From positions 1 through 47,383 of IMG/VR virus record IMGVR_UViG_3300042556_002127: 47,383 bases of DNA, one strand, 5' to 3'. Below the pieces are notes generated by a model, which did not search any database, was not told the origin of the DNA, and worked only from the letters and a program-made list of their open reading frames with translations. Origin of the DNA: a virus. This document shows, piece after piece, positions 1 to 7,686 of the stretch. Each line of letters opens with the position of its first letter. Position 1 is the stretch's first letter. A program made the position numbers and the translations under genes.

Positions 1-127
1 CCCATCGGCGTCGTCGCTGGCGCTTCGGCTGCTGCGGCACGACCACCGCCACCGCGTCCTCCCGGCGTAGCGCCAATGCGGCCCTGACCTTCGGCCTCCT
101 CGACCATTGCAGCGATTGCGGCGCGAC
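1..127. repeat. Terminal direct repeat, left copy
   Basis: These 127 bases are identical to 47257-47383. Joining the copies gives a 47,256-bp circle and restores a single tape-measure reading frame (866 nt here plus 724 nt on the right = 1590 nt, divisible by three). A 127-base overlap equals a common assembler k-mer length, so it is most simply the signature of a closed circular assembly rather than a physical terminal repeat. Confidence 0.95.
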
Positions 128-866
128 GACGTGCCTGCTCTGCGTTCAAGAGCGCATTTTCCGACAGTTGCGACTCGACGCGACGGCTGCGCGAAACGAG
201 ATCGTTGACCTGTCGATCAGCAGCAACGATCAACTGATTCAATTCCTCAATGCGATTGATATCCGCGGAACTGAGTTCTGAAACGCGGCGGCGATTCAAG
301 TCAGCCAGTTCAGTTGCGAGTTGAGTTCTCTGTTGTGCGGTCCTCTCAATAACCGCTGCAATATCGCCAATGTCGCCGCCACCACCACGGACGCGCGCTT
401 GGATCTCCGCATTTTCCGCGGCAGCATCTCGAGCATCGAGGAACGCTTTACGCAAGTCACTCAACGCTGGGATTGCTGTTTCGCGAATCTTTCGCGCAGC
501 ATTTTCCTGTTCTGTCGTGTAGTCCTGCCAGAGTTTGACGCCTGCCGTGACCGCGACGCTGACGACGCCGACTGCCATGCCAAGCGGCCCAAGACCCGCG
601 GTCGTGAGCCCTTGAATGACACCCGTCGCACTGCCAGCAATGCTCACAACCTGACCCAGCCCCGGCACGAGCTGACCGACAGCTTGACCAGCAAGGCCGA
701 GCGCGCTGCCAAAATCACCGATCTTTGGTTGCGAAGTCTTGGCAGCTTCACCGACCTTCGCGGTCGACTTCGCCGTTTCCTCGGCAGCCGACGCGGTTTG
801 CTTGAGCGCCGTCTGCGCTTGATTCGCGTCGACAGTGACGACGACTTTGACTTCTTGGTCAGCCAT
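1..866 (-). CDS. Tape measure protein, N-terminal part (continues at 46533-47256)
   Basis: This is the first part of the tail tape measure protein, which sets tail length and is later ejected. Translation starts at 866 (residues MADQEVKVVV) and runs off the left edge. On the circular map it continues from 47256 to 46533, giving 529 aa. The N-terminus is alanine/threonine-rich. Around residues 50-120 come glycine/valine-rich hydrophobic segments, as expected of tape measures, then Arg/Glu/Gln-rich coiled-coil helices. It lies just after the tail-chaperone pair and just before distal tail genes, the canonical position. At roughly 1.5 angstroms per residue, 529 aa would give a tail of about 80 nm (inference). 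The call rests on position and composition, not on a sequence match. Confidence 0.8.
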   Translation of the reverse strand, partial: MADQEVKVVVTVDANQAQTALKQTASAAEETAKSTAKVGEAAKTSQPKIGDFGSALGLAGQAVGQLVPGLGQVVSIAGSATGVIQGLTTAGLGPLGMAVGVVSVAVTAGVKLWQDYTTEQENAARKIRETAIPALSDLRKAFLDARDAAAENAEIQARVRGGGGDIGDIAAVIERTAQQRTQLATELADLNRRRVSELSSADINRIEELNQLIVAADRQVNDLVSRSRRVESQLSENALLNAEQARRRAAIAAMVEEAEGQGRIGATPGGRGGGGRAAAAEAPATTPM

Positions 867-869
867 CAG

Positions 870-1232
870 TCACCCCTTCCGAGAAGCTTCAGCCATGCGC
901 CGCTCTGCCTCACGCCGCTCGCGCTCCGCACGCATATCGAGCGCATCGACGTGGTTCTGCGCGCCGTCGATCGCGAGCATCGCCTCGAGCACGACCGCGA
1001 GCTGCTGGTCGACGTCGACCGCGCCGTTCTGCCAGTGCCGCCGCAGCACCAGCGCCTGCGCGACGACGGGGTCGCCATACGCGCGCCACGGGCACGACGT
1101 CGGCGGCTCACCGAGCATCCGCACGATGCCGTCACGCATACGCGCCACGGACGCTCCGAGGCCGCTCAGGGCCGCGCGACGCACCGGGGCGCGGCGCTCA
1201 CCGCCGCAATCGCAGTCCCACGCCTGACGCAC
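870..1232 (-). CDS. Tail assembly chaperone, downstream (T) frame
   Basis: The 120-aa reading frame from a GTG at 1232 lies between the first chaperone frame and the tape measure. It ends in a charged helix (ERERREAERRMAEASRKG). The frame stays open upstream of the GTG to at least 1379. It is exactly the -1 frame relative to the preceding gene, which carries an in-frame CCCTTTC at 1379-1385. A -1 shift there would give a 326-aa G-T type fusion (157 + 169 aa). This matches the conserved frameshifted tail-chaperone pair upstream of tape measures in many dsDNA phages. Independent initiation is also possible: GGAGG lies about 10 nt before the GTG. The role comes from position and frame arrangement. 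Confidence 0.65.
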   Translation of the reverse strand: MRQAWDCDCGGERRAPVRRAALSGLGASVARMRDGIVRMLGEPPTSCPWRAYGDPVVAQALVLRRHWQNGAVDVDQQLAVVLEAMLAIDGAQNHVDALDMRAERERREAERRMAEASRKG

Positions 1233-1252
1233 CGCTGCGGCCTCCGGACGGG

Positions 1253-1849
1253 CTAGGTCGAGCCCGCGTCGATGGTCGATGTGCCTGACGTGCTCGGAGC
1301 GGGGGAGTCCGCATGGGACAGGGACTGCCGCGCTAGCACGAACACCGAGGTAGCCGGCAGAGGCGCAAAGCCCTCGACGAAAGGGCCGAGCTTACTCCGC
1401 GCGTACGCCACCGCTCCGATCTCGTAGACCGCCTCGACGGACACGCATTCGCAGAGGTAGTCGAGCGCGTCGCTGTCAAGCGACGGCCTGCTGTCGCCGC
1501 TTTCGCGCGGGAAGATGGCCTCTGTCTTCCACGACAGCGGCGGCGCTACCTCAGCGCGCACCAGGGCGTAGCTGATGGCGCGCAGCCACCGAGACTCCGC
1601 CGTGGGCAAGCTGTCGCACTGGGCGCGCTCGTAGGCCCGCAGAGGGCGCAGCACGAAGACGCTCGCGCGCTTGCCCGCGACAAAGCGGAGCAGCGCTTTA
1701 TCGCGCGTGCCGTAGCGGATATCGCTGACACGCTCGCCCGTCGCGCCGAAATGCGCGTCGAAGTCGCGGCCCATCGCGGCGCGGTCAATCGCAGGGTCGA
1801 AGCTGACGTAGCACTCGAGGTGCTTCGTCGGGTCTGTCTCGTGCGTCAT
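1253..1849 (-). CDS. Tail assembly chaperone, upstream (G) frame
   Basis: This 198-aa protein starts at ATG 1849 with GAGGAG about 9 nt upstream. It follows the tail-tube gene and precedes the second chaperone frame and the tape measure. In tailed phages this slot holds a chaperone that coats the tape measure during tail assembly. Codons 156-157 (CCT TTC at 1384-1379), with the preceding C, form the slippery heptamer CCCTTTC in the X XXY YYZ phase, so some ribosomes could move into the downstream frame. The last 40 residues of the unshifted product are Ser/Thr/Pro-rich. I recognise no domain, so the assignment is positional. Confidence 0.6.
   Translation of the reverse strand: MTHETDPTKHLECYVSFDPAIDRAAMGRDFDAHFGATGERVSDIRYGTRDKALLRFVAGKRASVFVLRPLRAYERAQCDSLPTAESRWLRAISYALVRAEVAPPLSWKTEAIFPRESGDSRPSLDSDALDYLCECVSVEAVYEIGAVAYARSKLGPFVEGFAPLPATSVFVLARQSLSHADSPAPSTSGTSTIDAGST
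1379..1385 (-). promoter_or_regulatory. Candidate -1 ribosomal frameshift heptamer (tail chaperones)
   Basis: On the minus strand the bases read C CCT TTC in the frame of gene 1253-1849. Slipping one base back gives CCC TTT, which keeps both Pro and Phe pairing. The -1 frame then stays open to 870. The same heptamer, in the same phase, occurs at the end of the portal gene (10660-10666). Confidence 0.6.
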
Positions 1850-1887
1850 GCGGTGCGCCTCCTCAAGCGCCGCGCGACGATAGCACG

Positions 1888-3150
1888 TCAGAAGACGTGG
1901 ATGCGGAACGCGCTGCGCTGCGCGTCGTTGGACGGCGAGCTGATGGCCTCGTCGTTGCGACCGGCCCAGCTGACGAGAAAGCCGTAAAGGTCATTCGCTG
2001 GCGTGCGCGGCGGCACCACCGACAGCTGCACGGTCGGCGCACTCAACAGCACGATGCCGCCAGTGGTCATGCCGATCTGCTGAAACAGCGACAAGTCCGT
2101 GCGATTCGTGTCCGCGGTGATCCAGTTGGTCGCGGTGTCGTCATACACCTGCACCTGACCCGTAATCGCGCGACCGCGTGCGCGCTTCCAGCCGATCATG
2201 CCGCTGTTCGCGGGGCCTTCCGGCGACGTGACCGGAAGATTTGCCATCCCCGGCGTCCACGTCGAAGACGAGTGCGAGACGAGATTCCGCGTCTGCGTGC
2301 TCGTCAGCGTTCCCGTGCCGAGGATGAGCTCGCTCGTCATGTGCGCAATCGGAGAGAAGCTGCTGATGGTCGACGCGCTCAGCGAGAACGACGACGTGCG
2401 CACCCACGATGCGCCGGTCAGTTGAGTCGACAGCTTCGCGATCTGGCCTTGCGTAATGTCGACCGCGAGTGTGCCCTGCATTCCAAGGCCCGCGTATTCG
2501 TCGCCAGACTCTTGGCCTTCAACGATCATTTGAAGCGTCGAGAGAAAGCCCGCGGTGTTGTTTGTGAGCGAGAACGACGTGGCCCAATACACGGCCGCGC
2601 CAGCGCTTGGAGCCGTGCTGTGCGCGACCTTCGGCACGACCGCGTTAGCAGTGCACGACAGGATTTCGCGCGCCTCGATGAGCCCGTTAGGCAGCACGAC
2701 GGCATACGCCGCGCCGGGGCTGCCGAGCGTGTTGCCGTGGCCTGCCGTGACGTTGACGCTCGACGTGGTCGAGCCAGCCTGCACCGTCGTCGCAGCGGCT
2801 TGCGGCGTGCCCTGCGTCTTGACACCCATGAGCGTCGTCAACAGACGGTCAAGCGCCCACGACGTCGGCCACGCGTCATTGCCATCCTGCGGCGTGCCCG
2901 TGCCAGCAAGATACGTCGTTAGCGCGAGGGTGCTGCTCTTCTTCGCGAGCACCATCTTGCTGTTGGTGTACGAGTGCAGAAACTGCTGTTGCAGCTCGGG
3001 CTCGAGGTGATCGGTGAGCGGGACGAAGGTGCCGCTATTCTCGACCACCGGCAGGTCCACGAAGTTCGCGGGCGTCGCCGTTTCGTCGGTGGCAAACGCG
3101 GCCTCGACTGCGATTCGCGTACGCCCGAGGGCTGAAACTTGAACGGTCAT
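1888..3150 (-). CDS. Major tail tube protein (putative)
   Basis: This 420-aa protein has an excellent ribosome site (AAGGAGG, about 7 nt before ATG 3150). It is rich in Ser, Thr, Gly and Ala with few Cys or Lys, typical of beta-rich virion proteins. It lies between the tail-completion genes and the tail chaperones, where siphophages encode the major tail protein. Residues 1-60 include a VDLPVVENSGTFVPL segment; the C-terminus ends FRIHVF. It is larger than most tail tube proteins, so it may carry an extra surface domain, or it could be an inner-core protein. I see no sheath features (no long C-terminal helical sheath domain and no separate tube gene). Function is inferred from size and order. 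Confidence 0.6.
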   Translation of the reverse strand: MTVQVSALGRTRIAVEAAFATDETATPANFVDLPVVENSGTFVPLTDHLEPELQQQFLHSYTNSKMVLAKKSSTLALTTYLAGTGTPQDGNDAWPTSWALDRLLTTLMGVKTQGTPQAAATTVQAGSTTSSVNVTAGHGNTLGSPGAAYAVVLPNGLIEAREILSCTANAVVPKVAHSTAPSAGAAVYWATSFSLTNNTAGFLSTLQMIVEGQESGDEYAGLGMQGTLAVDITQGQIAKLSTQLTGASWVRTSSFSLSASTISSFSPIAHMTSELILGTGTLTSTQTRNLVSHSSSTWTPGMANLPVTSPEGPANSGMIGWKRARGRAITGQVQVYDDTATNWITADTNRTDLSLFQQIGMTTGGIVLLSAPTVQLSVVPPRTPANDLYGFLVSWAGRNDEAISSPSNDAQRSAFRIHVF

Positions 3151-3162
3151 GGGGGAGCCTCC

Positions 3163-3843
3163 TTATGCGACAGCCGACGTCGTCACGACCGTGCCGCTGA
3201 ATCGCTGCTCGAGCTGGTACAAGCCGCCGCCCTCGGTCTGTCCAGACCGTGGCGCATCATCACGCAGGACCGTCGTGCCCTGCCACGCAAGCACGCCCGA
3301 AACGATGCCGGTGACCGTGCCTGAGTACGTCGTCGCCAGCTTGCCGGGCCACGCAAGCGCCTGCGCTACAAGGTCGCTGGCGTACGCGGCTGACGCTTTC
3401 ACGGCCTGATAGTCGACCGCAAAGAGCGCCTGCGAGTCGAGCAGATATGTATATGTCAGCACGACTTCGATGCTGCGGAACCAGATATTGACGGGCTGCT
3501 GCGGCCTATCCGGCGACACTGGATACGCGACCGCAATCTCGACGCGCGGAGTCGCCGTGGTGCGCATCGAGAGCGTCATGTCGTCCGCGCCGCCCGCGAT
3601 ATCGCAGGACAGCAGGCCCACCGGCACGGCGCGCACGCCAGCGATCTTGCCCTCGATGACCTCGCGCAACGCCGCGCGAATAGCCGTGTCGCTCAGCGAC
3701 GTAGGCAGCGCAAGCGGCGTCGGCGGCACCGGCACGACGGGCTGCTGCGTGCCAACGGGGATTGCCGTCAGCGCGCGCGTGGTCGCGTCGTAGCCGAGAA
3801 AGAGCGGCGCAATCGAAGTCTGTTGCAGCGCAAAATCTGCCAT
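3163..3843 (-). CDS. Tail terminator/completion-like protein
   Basis: This 226-aa protein lies between a putative virion protein and the tail tube gene. It has a proline-rich linker around residues 33-48 (VVPVPPTPLALP), then a beta-rich domain, and ends GTVVTTSAVA. Siphophages usually encode the tail terminator, which caps the tube beneath the head, directly before the tail tube gene. Position supports that role but I recognise no diagnostic motif. It could alternatively be a minor tail component. Confidence 0.45.
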   Translation of the reverse strand: MADFALQQTSIAPLFLGYDATTRALTAIPVGTQQPVVPVPPTPLALPTSLSDTAIRAALREVIEGKIAGVRAVPVGLLSCDIAGGADDMTLSMRTTATPRVEIAVAYPVSPDRPQQPVNIWFRSIEVVLTYTYLLDSQALFAVDYQAVKASAAYASDLVAQALAWPGKLATTYSGTVTGIVSGVLAWQGTTVLRDDAPRSGQTEGGGLYQLEQRFSGTVVTTSAVA

Positions 3844-3849
3844 GGTGCC

Positions 3850-4764
3850 TCAGAGCGGGACGACGCCGTCAGCCCACGGAATCAGGCAGCTTCCGCTTGT
3901 CGTCCCGACGTAGACGCGCGCATCGGTTGCGAGGTCCGTCGTGTTTGGATACCCGCGGTTGACGCTCGCGCCAAGTATGCTGGCAGCAGCGCCCACGAAA
4001 CCCGGCTGTGTCTGCGCGATAGTGCGACCAAAAACGAGCGGGAAAGCTACGTCCTTGCCATTCCACGGATCGACGCCAGACGTGTTTGTCGAACCGGCAA
4101 AGAGAAAACGAACACTGGCTATTTCGGTTTGCGGGACACCACTCTCCGTCGATGCTGTCCACACGCTCGTAAGCGAATACCACCAGCGCCACGCCGGATT
4201 GTTCACCACGAACGGAGCGCCTGACGTTGCGAAAGAGACGACGTACGGAGCCGGATTCGTCGACGTGTAGCTGCCGTTGACAAGCGCGCCGAACACAATC
4301 ACGCCGCTAACAACGAAGCTGGCGTTCGTGAAGACAAGGTAAAACGAGCGGATGCCCGCTGCATTGTCGTCGCTATCGACAGTAATCGCGTGCGCGCGGC
4401 TTGACCCGCTAATCGATTGAGCGAGATACGTCGTCTCGTTTGCCGCCGTGACCTGTGAGTCCGCGACCGTCGAGCTTCCGACCGTGGCTGGTGCGGCAAC
4501 GGCGAAGCGCACGTCGATGCTAGTCGCGCTGTTGCGCTTGATCGTCAACCACACCGAGCCGCGCGTGACGATCTGCCACGTGTTCGTCGCGGCGATCCAC
4601 TCGGCCAGCGATAGCGCGGGAGTCGTGCGCCGCACGCCCGCAGTGCCCGTGCCTGCGGATACGAGCGTCCAACCGTTGGCGAGAAGCAGCGTCATGAGGG
4701 CGCTGATGCCATAGCCAATATCGGCTCCAACGGTGCTGACATTCACGGTTGCTTGCTTGGCCAT
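3850..4764 (-). CDS. Hypothetical virion protein between connector and tail-completion genes
   Basis: This 304-aa protein starts at ATG 4764, overlapping the stop of the gpG-like gene. It is rich in Ala, Ser, Thr and Val with several Trp residues (AWRWWYSL near residue 195), which suggests a beta-sandwich or lectin-like structural domain. No catalytic motif is visible. A gene of this size between the gpG-like and terminator-like genes is not standard in Mu-type head modules, so it may be a phage-specific decoration or an accessory tail protein. Function is unknown; a structural role is inferred from composition and position. Confidence 0.5.
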   Translation of the reverse strand: MAKQATVNVSTVGADIGYGISALMTLLLANGWTLVSAGTGTAGVRRTTPALSLAEWIAATNTWQIVTRGSVWLTIKRNSATSIDVRFAVAAPATVGSSTVADSQVTAANETTYLAQSISGSSRAHAITVDSDDNAAGIRSFYLVFTNASFVVSGVIVFGALVNGSYTSTNPAPYVVSFATSGAPFVVNNPAWRWWYSLTSVWTASTESGVPQTEIASVRFLFAGSTNTSGVDPWNGKDVAFPLVFGRTIAQTQPGFVGAAASILGASVNRGYPNTTDLATDARVYVGTTSGSCLIPWADGVVPL

Positions 4765-5255
4765 CAGCGCACCTTCCCGTTAATGATGTAGGAGCCGACG
4801 CTCTTGAAGATGCGGTCAAAGACGACGCGCGCGGGGTCGGCGCTGTCGGTGAGTTGACCGCTTTTCGTAATCGGCATGAACGGGCGTGCTGGGATACGCA
4901 CGCTGCCATTTGCTCGCTTTGTGCCGAACTGCTGAAACCCTGCATAACCGACATTCGTGCCGAACGTGATCGTGCGCGCGCCACTGCCAGTCGCGATGCT
5001 TGAGCGCAATCGGCCCGTGTCCACAAGCGCGGTCGTGCTGTTCTTGCGGCGACGCTTGATCGTCTCCTCCGACAGCGCTTGCCAGCCCTTAGACTCAGGC
5101 GACGATTGCCGCGAGAACGTGTTGACGATGAGCCGATTGATTGCAGCCGCGCCGACCTTCATCGCGGGCGTCATGTCCTGCGTGCGACGCGCCATCGCGG
5201 TGAGCGCGCGCGACAGGTCTTTCGGCGACTTGCCCGGTGGGTAGCTGACGGCCAT
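4764..5255 (-). CDS. Mu gpG-like virion morphogenesis protein
   Basis: This 163-aa protein resembles the phage virion morphogenesis family (Mu gpG / tail-completion S). A central basic stretch ETIKRRRKNSTTALVDTGRL (residues about 64-83) is followed by LRSSI and a GYAGFQQFGTKR region. The motif LVDTG-RLRSSI followed by a Q-x-G-T segment and PARPF is typical of this family. It works at the head-tail joining step. It overlaps the gp36-like gene by one base, which fits Mu order (gpT capsid, gp36, gpG). The main uncertainty is how far it also substitutes for an HK97 gp10-like connector. Confidence 0.8.
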   Translation of the reverse strand: MAVSYPPGKSPKDLSRALTAMARRTQDMTPAMKVGAAAINRLIVNTFSRQSSPESKGWQALSEETIKRRRKNSTTALVDTGRLRSSIATGSGARTITFGTNVGYAGFQQFGTKRANGSVRIPARPFMPITKSGQLTDSADPARVVFDRIFKSVGSYIINGKVR

Positions 5256-5719
5256 CAGAACAGAATCAGGCTGCGCGTCGAGAAGATGCGCTCGCTGCTC
5301 GTGAGCTCGGTGCCGTTGATGATGTCTGCGCCGCCGTCGCCGCCCAGCGGGTCGCGCGTCAAGCCGGGCAGGTCGAGGCGCACGCCGTCAGTCGCATAGA
5401 TGCTCGACGGGTCAGGGATTGTCGCGACGATCTCCGCGGGAATCTGGATGCCGCGCGCATAGAAGCTCGCGAGCTTGAGCCATACGCCGAAGCTCATAAG
5501 GCGCAGCAGCTCAAAGGCCGCGCCGCTGCTGGGCACTTGCGGCGACAGCGTCACCGACGAGTAGCCGCCCTTTGCGCACGCGCTGAGCACGACGGCGTCC
5601 GCGCTCGCGATGTACGCCGCGCGCGCGCCGCTGTCGGTGGCAATGGCCGCGTACTGCGCAGGGCCACGCGTGCCGCCGCCTAGCATCGACTCGATGTAAG
5701 CGTCCGTGAGCAGGGCCAT
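5255..5719 (-). CDS. Mu gp36-like (DUF1320) head-tail connector
   Basis: This 154-aa protein begins MALLTDAYIESMLG. ATG 5719 has AAGGAGG about 6 nt upstream, so this start is preferred over one 13 codons earlier. The N-terminal helices, with an alanine-rich middle and a short C-terminus, resemble DUF1320 / Mu gp36 adaptor proteins. These form a ring between portal and tail completion proteins. It is followed directly by the gpG-like gene, as in Mu. The similarity is moderate; gene order adds most of the weight. Confidence 0.65.
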   Translation of the reverse strand: MALLTDAYIESMLGGGTRGPAQYAAIATDSGARAAYIASADAVVLSACAKGGYSSVTLSPQVPSSGAAFELLRLMSFGVWLKLASFYARGIQIPAEIVATIPDPSSIYATDGVRLDLPGLTRDPLGGDGGADIINGTELTSSERIFSTRSLILF

Positions 5720-5720
5720 G

Positions 5721-5984
5721 TCACGCCTCCTTGCGCTGGAAATAGCCGGGCGCGTCACCCGCAGATGTCAAGGTGACGAAGGTCATGCCCGACGGCTTCT
5801 TGACAAGCACCCGCGTGAGGCCGGTGCCGTCCACGTCGAGCGTCTGCACCACAGCCTCGCAGACCACGCCAGCGAAGGTCACGAAGCGCACGACCTCTCC
5901 GACAGCGAGCGGCCGCTGTAGCGCCTCTGGCGCGCTCGCAGACGCCTCCGCGTCGGCCTTGGCCTTGCGCTTCGCCCCAGCCAC
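5721..5984 (-). CDS. Small head-proximal hypothetical protein
   Basis: This 87-aa protein has a Lys/Ala-rich N-terminus (AGAKRKAKADAEASAS), then a compact beta-rich domain from about residue 25 (GEVVRFVTFAGVVCEAVV) that resembles a small SH3-like barrel. It sits between a 179-aa hypothetical gene and the gp36-like connector, with one-base gaps on both sides, so translation is probably coupled. It could be a small head or neck protein. No family is recognised. Confidence 0.6.
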   Translation of the reverse strand: MAGAKRKAKADAEASASAPEALQRPLAVGEVVRFVTFAGVVCEAVVQTLDVDGTGLTRVLVKKPSGMTFVTLTSAGDAPGYFQRKEA

Positions 5985-5985
5985 G

Positions 5986-6525
5986 TCAGCGCCCCTGCTT
6001 CGGCGTGCCGTCGAGACGCGCGCTGATCTTCGCGAGCGCCTCCACGATGCCCGCGAGGACGGCCGTCTGCTCGCCCGACGACGACGACACCTGCGCTGCC
6101 GTCTCCGCGATAGCCGCCGCGCGCTTGCGCTCGTGCTCGATGTCGATGGTGTCGAGCTCGCCGACCACCTCGACGCTCGTCAGCGGCAGCACGTCGCGCA
6201 GCATCAACGCGCGGAACTGCGACTCAGCCGTGATCGGACACTCGGCCGCAGGGCGCTTGTTCTCTGCGCACCAAGCATCGACGTACTGCGCGAGATTCGC
6301 GCGCGACGTCTGATACTCAGCCTCGCGCGTCTCGAGCAGTCGCATCAGCGCGGGCAGCTCGCTCTTGTAGATTTGCAGCGTGTGCGTCCCGCTGGCGTAC
6401 GAGCGACCGTCGTTGAGCATCTGACCCATGTGGCCATCGCGGATGACGACGCGGACGAGCAGTCGTGACTCAGGTCGCGCGTTTGCGGCGACGTGCCCAT
6501 ACGGCGTGTGATTGTCGAGTTGCAT
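5986..6525 (-). CDS. Hypothetical protein downstream of the capsid gene
   Basis: This 179-aa protein starts at ATG 6525, with AGAGGAG upstream in a hairpin-rich leader. It begins MQLDNHTPYGHVAANARPES, has a beta-rich first half and a helical second half with a Ser-rich loop (SSSSGEQ). It follows the capsid gene across a structured 150-base intergenic region. No known domain is visible. Its place in the head module suggests a structural or assembly function. Confidence 0.55.
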   Translation of the reverse strand: MQLDNHTPYGHVAANARPESRLLVRVVIRDGHMGQMLNDGRSYASGTHTLQIYKSELPALMRLLETREAEYQTSRANLAQYVDAWCAENKRPAAECPITAESQFRALMLRDVLPLTSVEVVGELDTIDIEHERKRAAAIAETAAQVSSSSGEQTAVLAGIVEALAKISARLDGTPKQGR

Positions 6526-6545
6526 GAATCATCTCCTCTTGATGA

Positions 6546-6657
6546 CGCTGCGTTGTGCAGCGGAACCATCGGCGGGAATTGCACCCGCCATCACGCTTGC
6601 GCGCGACTGCAACTCGCATGGTCTGTAGTTCACTCAGCGCATTGACCGCGCTAAGTG
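6546..6657 (-). ncRNA. Structured intergenic RNA with tRNA-like arms (candidate)
   Basis: The 150-base gap between the capsid gene and the next gene folds into several stems in minus-strand RNA. Right after the capsid stop, 6631-6657 forms a 10-bp stem (CACTTAGCGC / GCGCTGAGTG) whose one irregular pair is a G-U only on this strand. At 6602-6618, TGCGA-GTTGCAG-TCGCG looks like an anticodon arm (U33, UGC, A37). At 6571-6589, GGCGGG-TGCAATT-CCCGCC looks like a T arm. ACCAT/ATGGT (6565-6569 with 6618-6622) could close them. A D arm and a full acceptor are missing, so this is not a normal tRNA. A last stem (6546-6562) precedes the next ribosome site. Confidence 0.35.
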
Positions 6658-6675
6658 TTTGAAATCATTGAAGAT

Positions 6676-7647
6676 TTACAGGATGCCGCCGTAGATGCAA
6701 GGCCACATTCCCGCGGCGTACTGACCATCGGCGATGAGGCCGAAGGTCAGCGCGTCATTCTGCATGACGGTCGGGCTGCTGAGGTCGATGTCGAGCTGCT
6801 CGCGGGGAGCCGCGCCCTCGACAAAGAACATCGGCTTCGCGCCGCCAGGGCCCTCGCCGACGAGGTACCAGTAGTCGTCCTGCGTGCCGACAAGGCGCGA
6901 GTTGACGACGAGGTCAACCGTGCCGTTGTAGGCGTTGCTGACGCCAGCCGACGCGACGACCGACGCAGCGGCCTCGAGGCCGGTGTTCGCGACCGAGCGA
7001 CCGCGGATGTCCATCTTCGTGATCTCGCTGCCGACAAGCCGATTCTTCGGGCCGACGACGAGGTAGCGCGGGACGATGCGGAAGGGCTCGCCGTTCTCAC
7101 GCTGATAGCTCGTCATCGCCGCGAAGGCGGTGTCGAACGTAAGCGGCGAGAGAGCCGACGTGGTCTTGTTGGACTGGTTGCCCGCGGGGCCGTTAGGGTG
7201 CGACGTCGAGATGAGGTTGACTCCGTCGTAGCCGACAGGGCCGTCACCCGAGTTGAGGAACAAGCCCTGATGCAGCACGAAGTCCTTGTAGGACTGCGCG
7301 GCGCTCATGAACTTTCGGACGCGCGCCGCGACGATGCCGCTGCGGTCATACTCCGCATCGCGGCGACGCACCTTGAGCTGCACGGCCCACGACGTCAGCG
7401 CGACGTTGAGGCGGTAAGCGCGCGACACGCCAGTCTGGCGAGCGCCGCTGAACTCGAGCCAGTTGCCGAGGAAATCCTCGAGGATGATGGACGTGGTCGT
7501 GCCACCGTCCGCGGGGATCGTCTCGCAGATTGCGTTGACGAGCGCCTCGTCGGCAGAGCTGGTAAACAGCTCGTCGGCCATCGTGCGGAACACCGTTGCT
7601 GCCGCGTCAATGGCAGTCTGATTAATGACGTGTGAAGAGTCAGCCAT
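6676..7647 (-). CDS. Major capsid protein, Mu gpT-like
   Basis: This 323-aa protein resembles the Mu-type major head subunit gpT, an HK97-fold capsid protein. Typical features are the N-terminal helix region with TMADELFTSSADEALVNAI, the conserved DFLGNWLEFSGARQTG stretch, VVGPKNRLVGSEI in the P domain, and the C-terminal QNDALTFGLIADGQYAAGMW. ACAGGAG precedes ATG 7647 by about 9 nt. It follows the decoration-like gene and the protease/scaffold gene, as in Mu head operons. Confidence 0.88.
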   Translation of the reverse strand: MADSSHVINQTAIDAAATVFRTMADELFTSSADEALVNAICETIPADGGTTTSIILEDFLGNWLEFSGARQTGVSRAYRLNVALTSWAVQLKVRRRDAEYDRSGIVAARVRKFMSAAQSYKDFVLHQGLFLNSGDGPVGYDGVNLISTSHPNGPAGNQSNKTTSALSPLTFDTAFAAMTSYQRENGEPFRIVPRYLVVGPKNRLVGSEITKMDIRGRSVANTGLEAAASVVASAGVSNAYNGTVDLVVNSRLVGTQDDYWYLVGEGPGGAKPMFFVEGAAPREQLDIDLSSPTVMQNDALTFGLIADGQYAAGMWPCIYGGIL

Positions 7648-7686
7648 GTTGAAATCTCCTGTAAATCGTTGGCGCTTATAGCGCTA

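Noticed and set aside
1-127. A genuine physical direct terminal repeat used for packaging
   Set aside because: The length equals a standard assembler overlap and lies inside a gene, so circular closure is the simpler explanation.
321-1256. Long plus-strand frame over the tape measure and chaperone genes
   Set aside because: Arg/His-rich shadow of the minus-strand genes in GC-rich DNA, without a ribosome site.
1897-2922. 341-aa plus-strand frame
   Set aside because: Shadow of the tail tube gene; extreme Arg/His content and no start signal.
1888-3150. Tail sheath (myovirus) gene
   Set aside because: No sheath-like domain and no separate tube gene; size, order and composition fit a siphovirus tail tube better.
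6546-6657. A functional tRNA-Ala(UGC) gene
   Set aside because: The D arm and the 7-bp acceptor are missing, and the T loop differs from TTCAANT. Only a tRNA-like or decayed form can be claimed.
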